From Bromus sterilis (Eukaryota > Streptophyta > Magnoliopsida > Poales > Poaceae), in assembly GCA_950022295.1 (NCBI GenBank), contig OX465595.1, positions 72,004,770 to 72,068,769 on the forward strand: a stretch of DNA of 64,000 nt, given 5' to 3'. The notes under the pieces were generated by a model, which was given only the letters and a program-made list of their open reading frames with translations, made no database searches and was not told the origin of the DNA. Numbering within the stretch: position 1 is the first letter of the stretch; the number at the start of each line of letters is the position of its first letter. Shown here in pieces: positions 45,805 to 57,770 of this stretch. A program made the position numbers and the translations under genes.

Positions 45805-48800
45805 GTCTCCCACTTGCACTAGAGTCAATAATATTGTCAGTGCTTGAGCACTTTACACCTATGGCATACCGGTGTAATAAATGCCTCATTTGTGGTATAG
45901 ACCTCATCTTCGGATCTGACGTTTCAGGCCCGTTTGTATCTTGCATATCTTCGCGTTTTCACGCTATCATAAAATTCACTAATTTTATCAGTTTAGCTTT
46001 GTATATGTTTGAATCATTTGGCAGGACCTTGGTTCCTTTAGAATAAGTCATGAAATCATTCGTCAATGTTCCATGAGCTTCAAGCATCTAGGAAACCATA
46101 CCATGTTCATAAATGAACTGATGATTCAAAATACCCTCCCTTGTTACTTCTTTAAGCAACAATATACTTAGCCTCTGTTATAGAATTCGCCACAGTATCT
46201 AACTTTAACACAGTTCCTTCATACTGTGCCACCCTTATGTGTGAAACACATAATCCCAATTAAAATCGAAAATCGATCGGAGTAAGTATGAAGACTGAAT
46301 TGGTGTAACTGTTTACATCAAAATTCAGCTGGTGTAACTTGTTACAACGAGCTCTTCATTATCTCCATTTTCCGAGAAACATATCTTATCTATCATAAGT
46401 TTAACTTTTCACTGTTTGTCCAATGATCAACATATTGATCACTTTTGGTATCTTGCTCATAACCTTTTGAAGCACTGGACATATCTGGTCGTTTTACATA
46501 TTATGGTGTACATGATTAATCCAAACACACGGGTGAGTGGAATTCAATTCACGTGTTTTTGCTTATCTGTGTTCATCAACACCGATTTCTGCAAACAACT
46601 TTTCACCACGACTTCGGCAAGAACATGTTTCTTGGCATTTCATACTAAACTACTTTAGTATCATGTCAATATGTAGTGTTGGCTTTAGCATGATCAGGCA
46701 CTTACTATCTTCATAGATCACTATGCTCAATACTAATGCTATATCAGCCCAAGTTCTTCAACTGAAAACTATTTCCAATGAAGCCCTTATTCGTGTCAAG
46801 AAATTTATATCATTTCTAATCAACAATATGTCATCTACATAAGGTTTTAGAAATATTATTCAGCTCCCACTTACTTTCTTGAATATTCAAGCATCTTCGT
46901 TATTCCTGATGAAAACAAACTCTTTTGGCAATTTCATTACAACGAAAATTCCAACTCCATTATGCTAGCTCCAGTCCATCATTGGATATCCAAGGCTTGC
47001 ATCTATTTTAGCATCCTTTGAATCGACAAAACATTCCGGTCGTATCACGTATACGTCCTTTGTTATATTTCCATGTAGGAACTTTGTTTTGACGTTCATT
47101 CTACCATATCCTATAAATGAGATATGTAGTAATTGCTAGTATAATCCGAACTGACTAAAGCATTTCTACGGTCGACACTATTTCACCGTAGTCAACCTTT
47201 GAACTTGCTAGAAAACAAATTTTCCAACGAGTTGAGCTTTATGGATAAAACAATTTCATCCGAATCAATTATAGATCCATATATATATTCTTCAGACTTT
47301 TAGTCTTTCCGAGGGTCTACCAAGTTCAAAACTTGACTTACTTCCATGGATACTATCTCGGATTATTTGGCATTTAGCCAAATCCCGGAGTCAGGGCCCA
47401 TCAACGCTTCTTTGTATATCACAGGTTTATCATTGTCGAACAACAATATCTCGTTTTACATATCATGAATGTTTGTACGATTTTTGTCTAACCTGTGTGG
47501 TTCAGCTGCGCACTTCTCTGAAGATTCAACAATCTTTGACAAGTTGCACTGTCCTCCCACTCACTCTTTTGTAAGAAACTATTTTTCTTCAAAATACATT
47601 GTTCTTAACAGCAAACAGTTTTGCTTTTGTGTAGTGATAGAGGAATACCAAAACTTTTGGTATAACCTTAACAAAGTAGCACTTATCTGATTTGGGGTTT
47701 TGAGTATGTCAAACATATGCCTCATATACCCAAATTTTAAGAAAAGACAACATGGTTTTAACAGTCCATACCACATCTAATATGGTGTCATTTCAACAGA
47801 TTTGATGGTGCTCTTTTCAGTGTAAAAGCTGTAGTCACTAACGCATAACTTTAATAAGTATAATGGCAAATTGATAAACGTCATATTTGATCTTACCGTG
47901 TCATACATGGATTGATTACATCTCTCGAACACTTTACTCATAGTGGTGTTCCGGGAGACGCAAGTTATGAAACTTCTTCACAACTCATCAGACGTTCGCT
48001 AAACTTGTAACTCAAATATTACTTTCTACAATCTAATTTGCAGAAGCTTTATTTTCTTGTTACAATGAATTTCTATTTCACTCTAAAATTCCTTGAACAT
48101 TTCAAAGATTTCAGACGTATGTCTCTATTGAACAGATATCCACATATCTACTTCAACTCATGAGTGAAGATAGGGAATCCACTGCACACAACTACACTTA
48201 TTGGACTACACACATCATCATGTATGATTACCAATGGTTTAGTTGCCCGTTCATGTATGGCCTATTAACGGTGTTTTAGTCACATTAATTCGAGACAAAG
48301 ATCGCAAGCGTCAAGTGATTCATAATCATATGACTCGAAAGTCCATCACTTATGGAAATTCTTCATGCATGTTATGTCACTTGTGATAAACGGCAGTGCC
48401 ACATCTATGTGGTATTTCTGTTAGTCTTGCGACGTTTAGCGTCAGTGTTATGAATGTTTAGTATTATTATCAAGATTCATAACATACACCCTATTCATAA
48501 TGGAAGTATGGCCTTTACGTTATTCATAGCTTTGAACAACTCTCTTGCAACAAACATGATTCAAAATGATGTTTTGCAACAAGGCTAAAGTGTAGTAACA
48601 ATTTACTCAACTCTAAAATGAATTATGAAGATAATCATAGAGTCAACACACGGTATAGTAAACCTTTTACCGTGTTCCTGAGCGTGTCAAAACTCATCAT
48701 TAGCTAGTCATAAAGGCCATAGTATTTCTTGCATCGAGTTGCAACAATATGCAATCGATGTGATATTCCGGTGATCAACAGTTTAATCACAATATACAGA

Positions 48801-49077
48801 ATCCACAATTAACTGCTTAATCATGATTCCCAAGAATTACATCTCTTGACCAACAATGAATTCATCTATAACTCCGTATGACTTTCATTTCTGAGCTGTT
48901 TATTCCAGTCTTCTTTCGTTTTGCCTTTATACGTATCATAGTTCTATTTCCAATGTCACTCCTACTCACAGAAGATCACACATGATCAAGGGTGGCGCAG
49001 GCCATGGACTTTCCGGCGTGTAAGTCTTACTAACACCCTATGGAACTTCCTTTCCCTTAATCCTCATCATCATATGA

Positions 49078-49341
49078 TCATTGTTCTTCTGGATCCCACA
49101 CATCAGTTTTGTTTAGAGCACAATGAACATTTTCACTAATGCTTACAATCATACATTGTACTAGATATCTTATATCCAACATTAATTGTCTTACTACTGA
49201 AAACTTATTTTTCAGTTCCATGAATATAACATAACTATCCCAAACTTTTCGAAGTTCGGGTTTCATGATGGTGAAGACAATGCACTTAGCTGTCGTGGAA
49301 TTATAGCATTTTGGATTATGGACATAAGTCACATCATCCAT
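49078..49341 (-). pseudogene. Copia gag fragment in element E
   Basis: An 87-codon open piece on the minus strand with A-K-C-I-V-F-T-I-M-K-P-E-L and a following M-E-L-K-N-K-F resembles the start of copia gag, where a T/M-S-P-E-L and an L-K-x-x-F motif are usual. It lies 1.5 kb inside the primer-site end, where gag belongs. Stops surround it. Confidence 0.45.
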
Positions 49342-50849
49342 AGCATCAGCGGGAGAGCATCAAAAATTTGCGATAGGACAAGCTCCTTCTCGACACTATT
49401 GAGGATAGTCCTCACAATACGGTACCAATCGTAAAGTTTTTACCAGATAAAACAGTTAATCAAAATCAATTGGGAAGGTGGTAACGCGAGCCATTATTCT
49501 ACAACGATAATGCAAATACTAAGACTTTGTTCATAATTAAGTTGCACTTGTGATTAATCAATTTAATTACTTAGTGCGCTCCCACTCAGATCAATATCTC
49601 TCGTAATTGATGCTGGAGTGATTCAAGATCCAACCCAATCGTCCGCCATTGATGTGACATCACTGATGACTTAGACTGGACCGGTAGGCCAACTTGCCAA
49701 TCACGCCAAAGGTGATTCTTGTTCATCTTTCGATGGGCGTGTTCCGGTAGCAAACTTTTATCCAAACCGTCAAGATAACCAAGTGTAATGTGCTGTGTGT
49801 TCTTTTAACACACCCGTCTTTTATGCGTCACACCGTGTGCACCCATGTGACATGACCTGCTCCGGTGTGAAACATAGTATAGACGGTGCTACAGTTGGGA
49901 GAACACTATCAACTTGATATTGTTTTGCGAGAGATCACCCTAATAAAACACGACTACCGCGCATCAAACAAGGGTGCATCAAAGGGATAAACATCACAGG
50001 CAGTTCATAAAATTATGTGATATAGTATAGCCCTTTGCTTCGTGAAGTCTTCATTGTCTTCACGTCGTCGTGGTTGAAGTCACCGTGTCCACCAACTTTG
50101 TCCTTGGCGCCGGGAACATCACCACGGCTTCCGGCATGTGCGTCGGGGTCCACCTCCGCATCGTGGATCATCACCTTGCAACTATCTATTGATTTGCCTC
50201 GAGCTAATAAACAGTTCTGGCACGCAGGCCATAATTAAGTGACAATCATATGACTCCAGTCATCATGCCGTACCACGACACGCAGGTCGCGAATAAATAT
50301 TACATCATATAGCATCTCATACAAACACATTGCAAATCTTGAAGGCTATACCACATCACATGCATACTCTGCAAAAACGAGTTAGATTGCCATCTACACG
50401 GGTTGTTGCAACTTTTATCGTGGTTGTTAAGCAGGTTTACAAGGAAAACGAGAAACCCTAGATAAAACAAAACACGATACTTCTTTTGTTGCTAGTTTAA
50501 CATACGGGGTGCGTGCAGCAACTAATGCCACAAGCCAAACTTCGTTAAACGCGTGACCCCCGTGTGGATTTGAGTTCATAAAATCCACAAGCCCCTCCAT
50601 GTTAAATCTTCTATTGCGAGATTAAGATGAGATCCAAGGAGTTTGATGTAGACCATGATCAAGGCAACCAGCATACTGAAAGCAGCATAGAGGGATCAAT
50701 GGAAAACTCAATCCTTGTAGCAAAACCTCAACTTGCCATCAAGCATAGAAAAAATCATGACAGGGAAGCAACAAGAAAATCAATGCCTCATATCACACAT
50801 ATGATCTAGACCTAAACATGCATCTAATCAAGGATCGCTCTGATACCAC

Positions 50850-52978
50850 TGTTGGGAAACGTAGCAGAAAACAAAAAATTCGGCCTACGAATCAAGAACC
50901 CAAGATCATCCAAGAAGATTGCATACAAGGTTTTAGGTCATGGCTCACCAACCTATGTAGCGGAAGTAGAGTTGGTGAAGCTCATGGACGTAGTGGAAGT
51001 AGATCTCGCAAGTTCTCCCACGAACAGTCCCTCGATCAATCCCACGAACAAGTCCCGCGATCTAGTCCCACGGACAAGTCCCATGAACAAGCTCCTCGAA
51101 GAAGGGTCGAAGGTACAACCCCTCCATTAGTATCCACACATCCCGTAGCAGCAATCCAGCAGCGCTCCGCCGTCCAGAGATGAACGCCACCGATAAAACT
51201 AGAGGGAGAAAACCCTAACGGATTCCGATCTAGAACAGCGTCTAAACCGGGGTCTAATTGTGGAGCAACGGGGTTTAGAGGAGGGAGGGTGGCGCATAGG
51301 CCTTGGGGACAAGTTGTGCTGCGCCCCCACCCCTCCCCCACATTATATAGGTGGCCAAGAGGCCCTTGGGGCGCAATAAGGGGGGTGGGGAGTCCAACTT
51401 GGACTCCCAAACCTCCCAAACCTTCCCACCGGAAACCTGCCATATTGGAGAGTTGGACTTTCCACCTGGAGGGGGATTCCTTCCCCTTGGTGCGCCCCCC
51501 ACCCCTTGGCCGGCCAGGGCAGCCTAGGTGGCTTGCCCCCCAAGGCTAGGGGCGCAGGGGAGTGGGTGGTACTGCCCGGAACCTTCTGGAACCTTCCATG
51601 ACCTTCTAGAAGCTTCCAGGACCTTCCGGGACATACCGGGACCGTTTCGGGACATTCCGGACACTTCTGGAGCACTTCCAGGACCTTCCGAGACCGTTCT
51701 CGGACGTTCCGGAGCCATCCGGATAGTTTACAAGACCATCCGAGTTACAGTTTAAGCCACCGGATGACCGCGAAGGTTGTCGGGACGCCCAGCGATTATC
51801 CGGAAACTATTCCGGTTGATCCAGGACTTCCCCAGTACCATTCTCATATGTTCCGGAACCACCTGGGACTACTCCAGAGTGATCCGGACATAACCTTAAA
51901 TACCCAGAACTACTTCTGGTGCCCTTATGAACAATTCCATAAATCTCCGGAACTACTTCCGGTACCCGTATGAACTATTCTGCTTTGCTTCCACTAAACC
52001 TTCTACCATACTAGTATTCTAACAGACTACTGCTCGTTAAGTGTGTGACCCAATAGGTTCGGTATAATGCGGACATGACTCAGAACATCTTCCGGACATA
52101 GGTCAACAGCCTTTTGTCAATAGCCAATAATCAACAGCGGAGCCATGGACACCCATGTTGACTCTCGCACATACACGAAGAAACTTCGAGTGAACCATTA
52201 TGTTTAGTCATGTACCATTCCCTTTGCTTCGCGATATATGACAAATTTAGAGGAGAGAAGTTTGGCACCCATGTGTAACAACTTTTGAACACAAGCCACT
52301 CGTTATCCTCTTTGCTCGTTTGTCCCTTTTCTCGTTATCGTATTCCGGTATCCCCGTGACTGAATCACAATGCGTTTGGCCAGACTATAATGGATACCGT
52401 CATACCGAGTGGGCCCGAAGTGAATATCTTCTTCATCGTGAAGGAGCAAATCCCATTCTTGAACTATCACAGTCACTAGCCACACCATCTGACATACCCA
52501 GAACTTATTTTACTACTTCCCATTTACGGGAGGATTCATCTAAGAACCAAAGCATGTCTTCCTGTGTGAAGCAACTCGATACTCTCATGGTCTAAGGAAT
52601 TACATATATGAAAACATTTCATGATATGACTTATAACGTAGTTACGATGTGATCTCTAAGTATATCATTCAATACTGGGGTCGGTTCAACATCATTGTTC
52701 TGCTAACAATATGTTCCCATTGCTACTGACATCCTTGTTACAAGAACAATGTCCATGATTAAGAAAACGTAATCATCAGTTAGCACATGAGCTGGTCTTA
52801 GAGGCTAAACCAGGAACTCTTGGTGTTTACATTTCCACACATGCAAATGAGTTTTCTTCTGAATCTCACAGTCAGGGTCATTGCAATTATAGCACAGAAA
52901 TATAAACATTAATTATGAACGTGGAAATATATATATATAATAACATTTTATTATTGCCTCTAGGGCATATTTCCAACA
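50850..52978 (-). repeat. Element E 5' LTR
   Basis: A 2129-bp LTR followed on the minus strand by the initiator-Met primer site TGGTATCAGAGCG. It differs from the 3' copy mainly by single substitutions, one C-run length change and one extra TA unit. Confidence 0.92.
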
Positions 52979-53255
52979 ATAGGGGTTTATTTAATTTCCA
53001 AAGCCATGTTTGGATTTTTGTAAAATTCCATTGGCATGAAGTGGGTCCCATAACACATGGAACATGATCATGCACATTTTCAGAGATTTTACAATCATTC
53101 AAATGGATTTTTGGAAGAAATTTTTATCTGGCCATTTGAATTAAATTAAATTAGGGCTTCTGCTTTCCCCATTTGGATTTCCTTTGAAATTTTTACATGA
53201 TGCAAAAGGGGCACTTGAACCCTAGCACATACCTAAACTTGGGGTTGTGACAACT

Positions 53256-55472
53256 CGTCCCCACTCAAAAGAATCTTGTCCCGAGATTCAGAAGTCGTCG
53301 GGAGGAAGGTGGGGTACTCGGCACGGAGGCGGTCTTCTCTTTCCCAGGTTGCTTCTTTCTCGGAGTGATGTGACCATTGCACTTTTGAGGAACTTGATCT
53401 TCTGACGACGAGTGACACGCTATGCGGAATCAAGAATACGAACATGGTACTCTCGGTAAGAAAGGTCATCTTGGAGATCAAGCGTTTCATGGTCGACTTC
53501 GCGGATGGGGTCCTTGAAGCAACGCCCGAGTTGTGACACATGGAATACATCATGTACTCAGGAAAGGTGCGGGGGTAGTTTAAGTTGGTAGGCTACTTGG
53601 CCACGTTTAGCAAGAATGCGGAAAGGTCCGATGTAACGTGGGGCCAACTTGCCTTTGATACCGAATCGTTGGGTTCCCTTCAGAGGAGTAACCCGAAGGT
53701 AAGCCTTCTCATCCAGATTGTAGCTTTCTTGCCTATGATGACGATCATAGTAGCTTTTCTGACGAGACTGGGCTGCTTTCAATTGATCACGAACAATGCG
53801 AACTTTCTCTTCTGCATCCTTGATCATATCCGGTCCAAAGAATTGTCTTTCACCGGTTTCTGACCAGTTAAGGGGTGTTCGACATCTTCGTCCATAGAGG
53901 AATTCAAAAGGAGCCATATTCAGACTAGATTGGAAGCTATTGTTATAAGCAAATTTGGCGAATGGAAGAGATTCCTCCCAATTCTTTCCGAAAGAGATAA
54001 CACAAGCTCTGAGCATGTCTTCGAGAATTTGGTTAACCCTTTCAACTTGACCGCTAGACTGGGGATGGAAAGCTGTACTAAAGGAGAGATGAGTTCCCAT
54101 AGTACTCTGAAAGCTTCCCCAGAATCTAGAGGTGAAAAGGCTACCACAATCAGAATTGATTTCCAAAGGAACACCATGAAGAGACACAATTCTAGAGACA
54201 TACAAGTTTGCTAACTGACTAGCAGTTATAGACTCGCGAACTAGAAGGAAGTGAGCAACTTTAGAAAGTCGATCAATGACAACAAAGATGGCATAATTTC
54301 CTTTCTGGGTTTTTGGAAAGCCGGTGATGAAGTCCATACCGACTTTGTCCCATTTCCACTCGGGAATAGACAATGGTTGAAGAGTACCAGCAGGTCTTTG
54401 ATGTTCGGCCTTGGTTTGGCGGCAAACATCACATTCGGCAACAAATTGAGCAATGTCCCTCTTCATCCGGGTCCACCAAAATCTCTAGCGTAGATCTCGG
54501 TACATTTTTGTGCTACCGGGATGAATCGAGAGGGGAGTATCATGAGCTTCCTTAAGGATCAGCTGCCTTAGGTCTTGATTCAGGAACTACTAAACGATTT
54601 ATGAAAAATATCGTTCCTTGATCATTTGCAAAGAAACATTTAGCAACTCCGCTAGCAATGTTCTCCTTGATCTCTAGGATACCACTATCATGCTTCTGGG
54701 CGGTTATGATTTCATCCTCAAGGGTTGGTTTTGCCACCAAGTTGAAGAGAGATCCACGAGGAACAATCTCGAGGTTGAGCTTTCGAAATTCCTCATGAAG
54801 AAGTGGTTGATACTGTTGTAACATGAGGTTGTTACAATACGACTTACGACTAGTGCATCAGCCATGACATTGGCTTTGCCTGGGGTGAAAGAAATTCCTA
54901 AGTCATAATATTTTATCAACTCTATCCAGCGTCTTTGCCTAAGATTAAGATCTGTCTGGGTGAATATTTATTTGAGGCTTTGGTGATCAGAATAGATCTA
55001 GTAGTGATTACTGAGGAGGTAATGTCGCCATGTCTTCAGGGCATGAACTACGGCAGCGAGTTCAAGATCATGGGTAGGATAATTCTCTTCATGTGGACGC
55101 AACAGGCGTGAAGCGTATGCAACCACATGTCGATCTTGCATAAGTATGCATTCTAACCCTTGCCGTGAGGCTTCACAATAGATCTCGAAATCCTTTTTTG
55201 GGGTCTGGAGGTGCAAGTACGGGTGCAGAAGTCAATCTTATTTTTATCTCTTGAAAGCTTTCCTCGCACTTGGGGGTCCATTCGAATTTCTTATCTTTCT
55301 TGAGGAGTTCAGTAAGAGGCTTTGCAATTTTGGGGAAGTTCTCAACGAAGCGGCAGCAATATCTTGCTAGGCCGAGAAAACTGCTAACTTGCTCAACCGA
55401 TTCAGGTGGAGTCCAGTCAAGGACGACCTGAACTCTCTCAGGATTGACAACAATGCCTTTCTTAGAAATCAC
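53256..55472 (-). pseudogene. Element A pol: RT end, RNase H, integrase, chromodomain
   Basis: In order on the minus strand: the RT thumb and connection (F-L-G-L-A-R-Y-C-C-R-F-V-E-N-F near 55390), RNase H, a 302-codon open integrase stretch (54466-53558), and a chromodomain end (V-Q-W-S-H-H-S-E-K-E-A-T-W-E near 53360). The RNase H has C-E-A-S where C-D-A-S is expected, and its frame is broken. The integrase shows part of the H2C2 site (C-D-V-C), then M-D-F-I-T-G-F-P, I-N-S-D-C-G-S and Q-V-E-R-V-N-Q, so the three catalytic acidic residues are still present. The RT palm and everything upstream are cut off by element C at 55472. Multiple shifts make it inactive. Confidence 0.88.
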
Positions 55473-57130
55473 TAATACGGTGAGGATAGTTCTCTCACTC
55501 CTCGTTGGTTACCCCAAGTGGAAGGTGAGATGTAGTGTAGCAGCAAATTTCCCTTAGCGAAGATGCTAAGGTTGAGTATCGAACCAGTAGGACTCGCAGA
55601 GATACAAGAAGGTGGTAAAGTGAACAATGGCGCCGTTCACAACCGAGGGTTGCTAACTTCACCTGGACCTGCACACAAATACAAATAACTTTGCTCCCAA
55701 CGAGTACAAAGGAGTTGTCAATTCCTCCGGCCTTGCTGTTTACAAAGGATTAACGCAAAAGATAATGATAGTGATAGCAACTGAAAAGTAAACTAAGGAT
55801 GTAAATAGTGATATGAAGATGGACCGGGGTCCCGTGATTTTCACTAGTGATGTCTCTCTCCCAAAAGACGATAAAAGTGCTAGCGAGGTAAACAAATCAC
55901 AGTTGGGCAATTGACAGGATTATGAAGGCACCGCAATGCTAACTATGCTGCAGAGAAAGGAAGGGCTCAAAAGAAATGGGCAGTACGCCAAGGTAAGTAG
56001 ACCGAAATCCATCTGCATCTACTACGAATCATCCACCTTGAGATACCTATCCAGAACATCTCGCTGGTATTAAGTTGCGAATCCCACCCAAAGTGTAAAT
56101 CCAAAGCAACAGACAACTGGATTAAAAGAACTTTGTGTAAAGTAAACAATCCTTGCATCCGCGGATACAAGCACCGTTGTTTTATCCCTGGTGGCAACAA
56201 CACATCCCCTAGTCTCATGTTTCTGTCACTCAAGCTAGACATCAAGGGGCTGAACCCACAATCAAGCATAACGCTCCCTCTTGGAGTTGCAACAAATCAC
56301 TTGGCCAAAGTAAAATACGGCAACGAAGAACATGCAAGCATTTACTCAAGAACAAAATATAAAAGAGAAGAACCAAATATATTACTCATCACAATCTGAA
56401 CATAGTCTCATAATCCATCAGATCCCAACAAACTCAGCATAGCAACAGAAGAAAATTACAAAGGTGCCTCGATCGTGTGAGGCAGCTCACGAGGTCTCGA
56501 AAGTGGAGGCACAAAGAGGGGAGAGATAGATCACATAGCTACTGGTCACAGACCCATGGTTCAAGGGAAACTACTCACGGTACATACGGGAGGCGTCCAT
56601 AGCTATGAATGGTCTCCCGGAGGGGGTACCTTCTCCCGGCAGGGTGCCGGAGCAGCTTCTCCAGGCAGCCCCGATCTTGAAACGGCGGCGGCGGCGGTAT
56701 AGAGGCGAGATCGCGGAAAAGAGATCGATATTAGGGGTTTCCACCCCGAGGGCTAAATATAGGCGGAGGGGGGTGTCGAGGGGACCCACCAGGCAGCCAG
56801 GAGGCCTCCTGGCGCGGCCTAGGGTGGGGCTGCGCTAGGGACCCTCCTGGTCTCCTGGTGGTGGCCCCTTCCGATGCCTTGGTTATTCCGGAAGCTTCCG
56901 GGTCGCTGATTTTTTATCTGATTTTTCTGGATTTTTTGGAGCACTTTTAATGGCCGGAAAACCTGAAATACAAAAACAGCAGAAAATAGCAACTGGCAGC
57001 TGGGTGCACTGGGTTAATAGATTAGTCCAAATATGCTCAAAAGTGTATGAAAGTTCAAGCAAAACATGGCAAAGTCACACAAAACATGAATGGAGCAAGC
57101 ATAAATTATAAATACGTTTGGGACGTATCA
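55473..57130 (-). repeat. Element C 3' LTR
   Basis: The LTR has TGATACG and CGTATTA ends (the second mutated). It includes a TATA-like TATATTTAGCC (minus, about 56755) followed by a GC-rich leader with CGCCGCCGCC. It is the opposite-strand relative of LTR D at 39119. Confidence 0.8.
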
Positions 57131-57770
57131 ACATCCCCAAGCTTAATTCCTGCTCGTCCTCGAGTAGGTAAATGATAACAAGCATATTTTCTGTGGTGAC
57201 ATGCCACACAACCATATAAGAACTTTGTAAGTAAAGCAATCAAAGCATGCAATTCAATTCAAGTCTTAACAAGCAAGAGTATATATTAGCATTGACACAA
57301 GCAACAAAAGAACAAAAGGTGCAAGAGCTCTCGCTGTCCGTGACTCGAATGTCTCCAGATTGTGTTTGCGTGCAAGCAGGCGATAGGGAAATACGAGAAA
57401 AAAGGTTGTTGAGAACAACTATCTACTAAAGTTTCACACTTAGTCTCCTTTGGATTCCTATCTTGACCCGTCCGCAGACCACTAGTCAGGTACAAGTCAA
57501 ACTAATCCACTCCCTTTCGATATTTTGATCACTCATGCAATGGATGAGAGTGAGCAAGAAAGTTGACACCTAAAGGGCGAAACAGAAAGAAGGTGGAGGA
57601 GGAAGACAAAAAGGTGTGAAAGGCTCACATCAATGAGGACAATCATAGGCGAAAGAAGGCCATATGATAGATATGATGTGAGGAGTAGGTATTGCCATAC
57701 AACGGATGCACATGTGAGCTAAAAGCTCTCCAAGGGAACTAGTGGGGGTGCATCTAACTTGCTTGCTCAA
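55473..57770 (-). mobile_element. Element C: Sabrina-like gypsy element, 3' end
   Basis: A 1658-bp 3' LTR (55473-57130) begins TGATACGTCC on the minus strand and ends CGTATTA, one base off the palindromic partner CGTATCA. Its polypurine tract (minus AAGCTTGGGGATGT) lies at 57131-57144. Then 626 bp of untranslated 3' interior lead to 57770, where element B is inserted. It interrupts the pol of element A; the left target duplication is ATCAC (55468-55472). No coding part lies in the window. The family is recognised from memory of Sabrina-type LTRs. Confidence 0.78.

Larger units (their letters stand above)
43678..52978 (-). mobile_element. Element E: BARE/Angela-like copia retrotransposon, non-coding interior
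   Basis: A 9.3 kb element in the LTR of element A, flanked by the perfect duplication ATAGG (43673-43677 and 52979-52983). On the minus strand the LTRs begin TGTTGGAAATATGCCCTAG and end CGTTTCCCAACA, the recognisable BARE1/Angela/WIS ends. Primer site GTGGTATCAGAGCGATCC (minus, 50849-50832) and polypurine tract AAGTGGGAGAC (minus, after 45805) are intact. The 5.0 kb interior is shredded. A gag-like peptide (A-K-C-I-V-F-T-I-M-x-P-E-L, 49341-49078) is the best trace, and no pol domain is open. The two 2.1 kb LTRs differ by hand count at about 20 positions, roughly 1 percent, so insertion was recent. Confidence 0.93.
40162..53252 (-). repeat. Element A 3' LTR, split by element E
   Basis: Pieces are 40162-43677 and 52984-53252. 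The long LTR has a GC-rich central part (42700-43480) with open frames on both strands that reflect composition, not genes. It aligns along its length with the LTR of element B (57771-61576), sharing for example the block TGTCTAAGCAGACAAGGCCA. Confidence 0.85.
40162..55472 (-). mobile_element. Element A: Tekay-type gypsy chromovirus, 3' half, with nested copia
   Basis: Read on the minus strand, this is the 3' part of a large gypsy element. Its pol runs from 55472 (where element C interrupts it) through RNase H, integrase and chromodomain. A polypurine tract at 53253-53270 (minus GAGTGGGGACGAGT) and a 3.8 kb 3' LTR follow. The LTR starts TGTCACAACCCC at 53252, ends GGGTCCCGACA at 40162, and is split by copia element E (43678-52983). 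Without E the LTR is about 3785 bp, matching element B's 3806 bp. The left target duplication is TACAC (40157-40161); its partner lies outside the window. Confidence 0.85.

Noticed and set aside
14816..52978. Elements E and F as duplicates of one another
   Set aside because: LTR lengths (2.1 and 1.8 kb), LTR ends (CGTTTCCCAACA versus TTCTCCAACA) and interiors differ, so they are separate families.
55473..57130. LTR C as a solo LTR
   Set aside because: A polypurine tract and further interior sequence follow at 57131-57770, and bases flanking the two ends (ATCAC and ACATC) do not match as a duplication.
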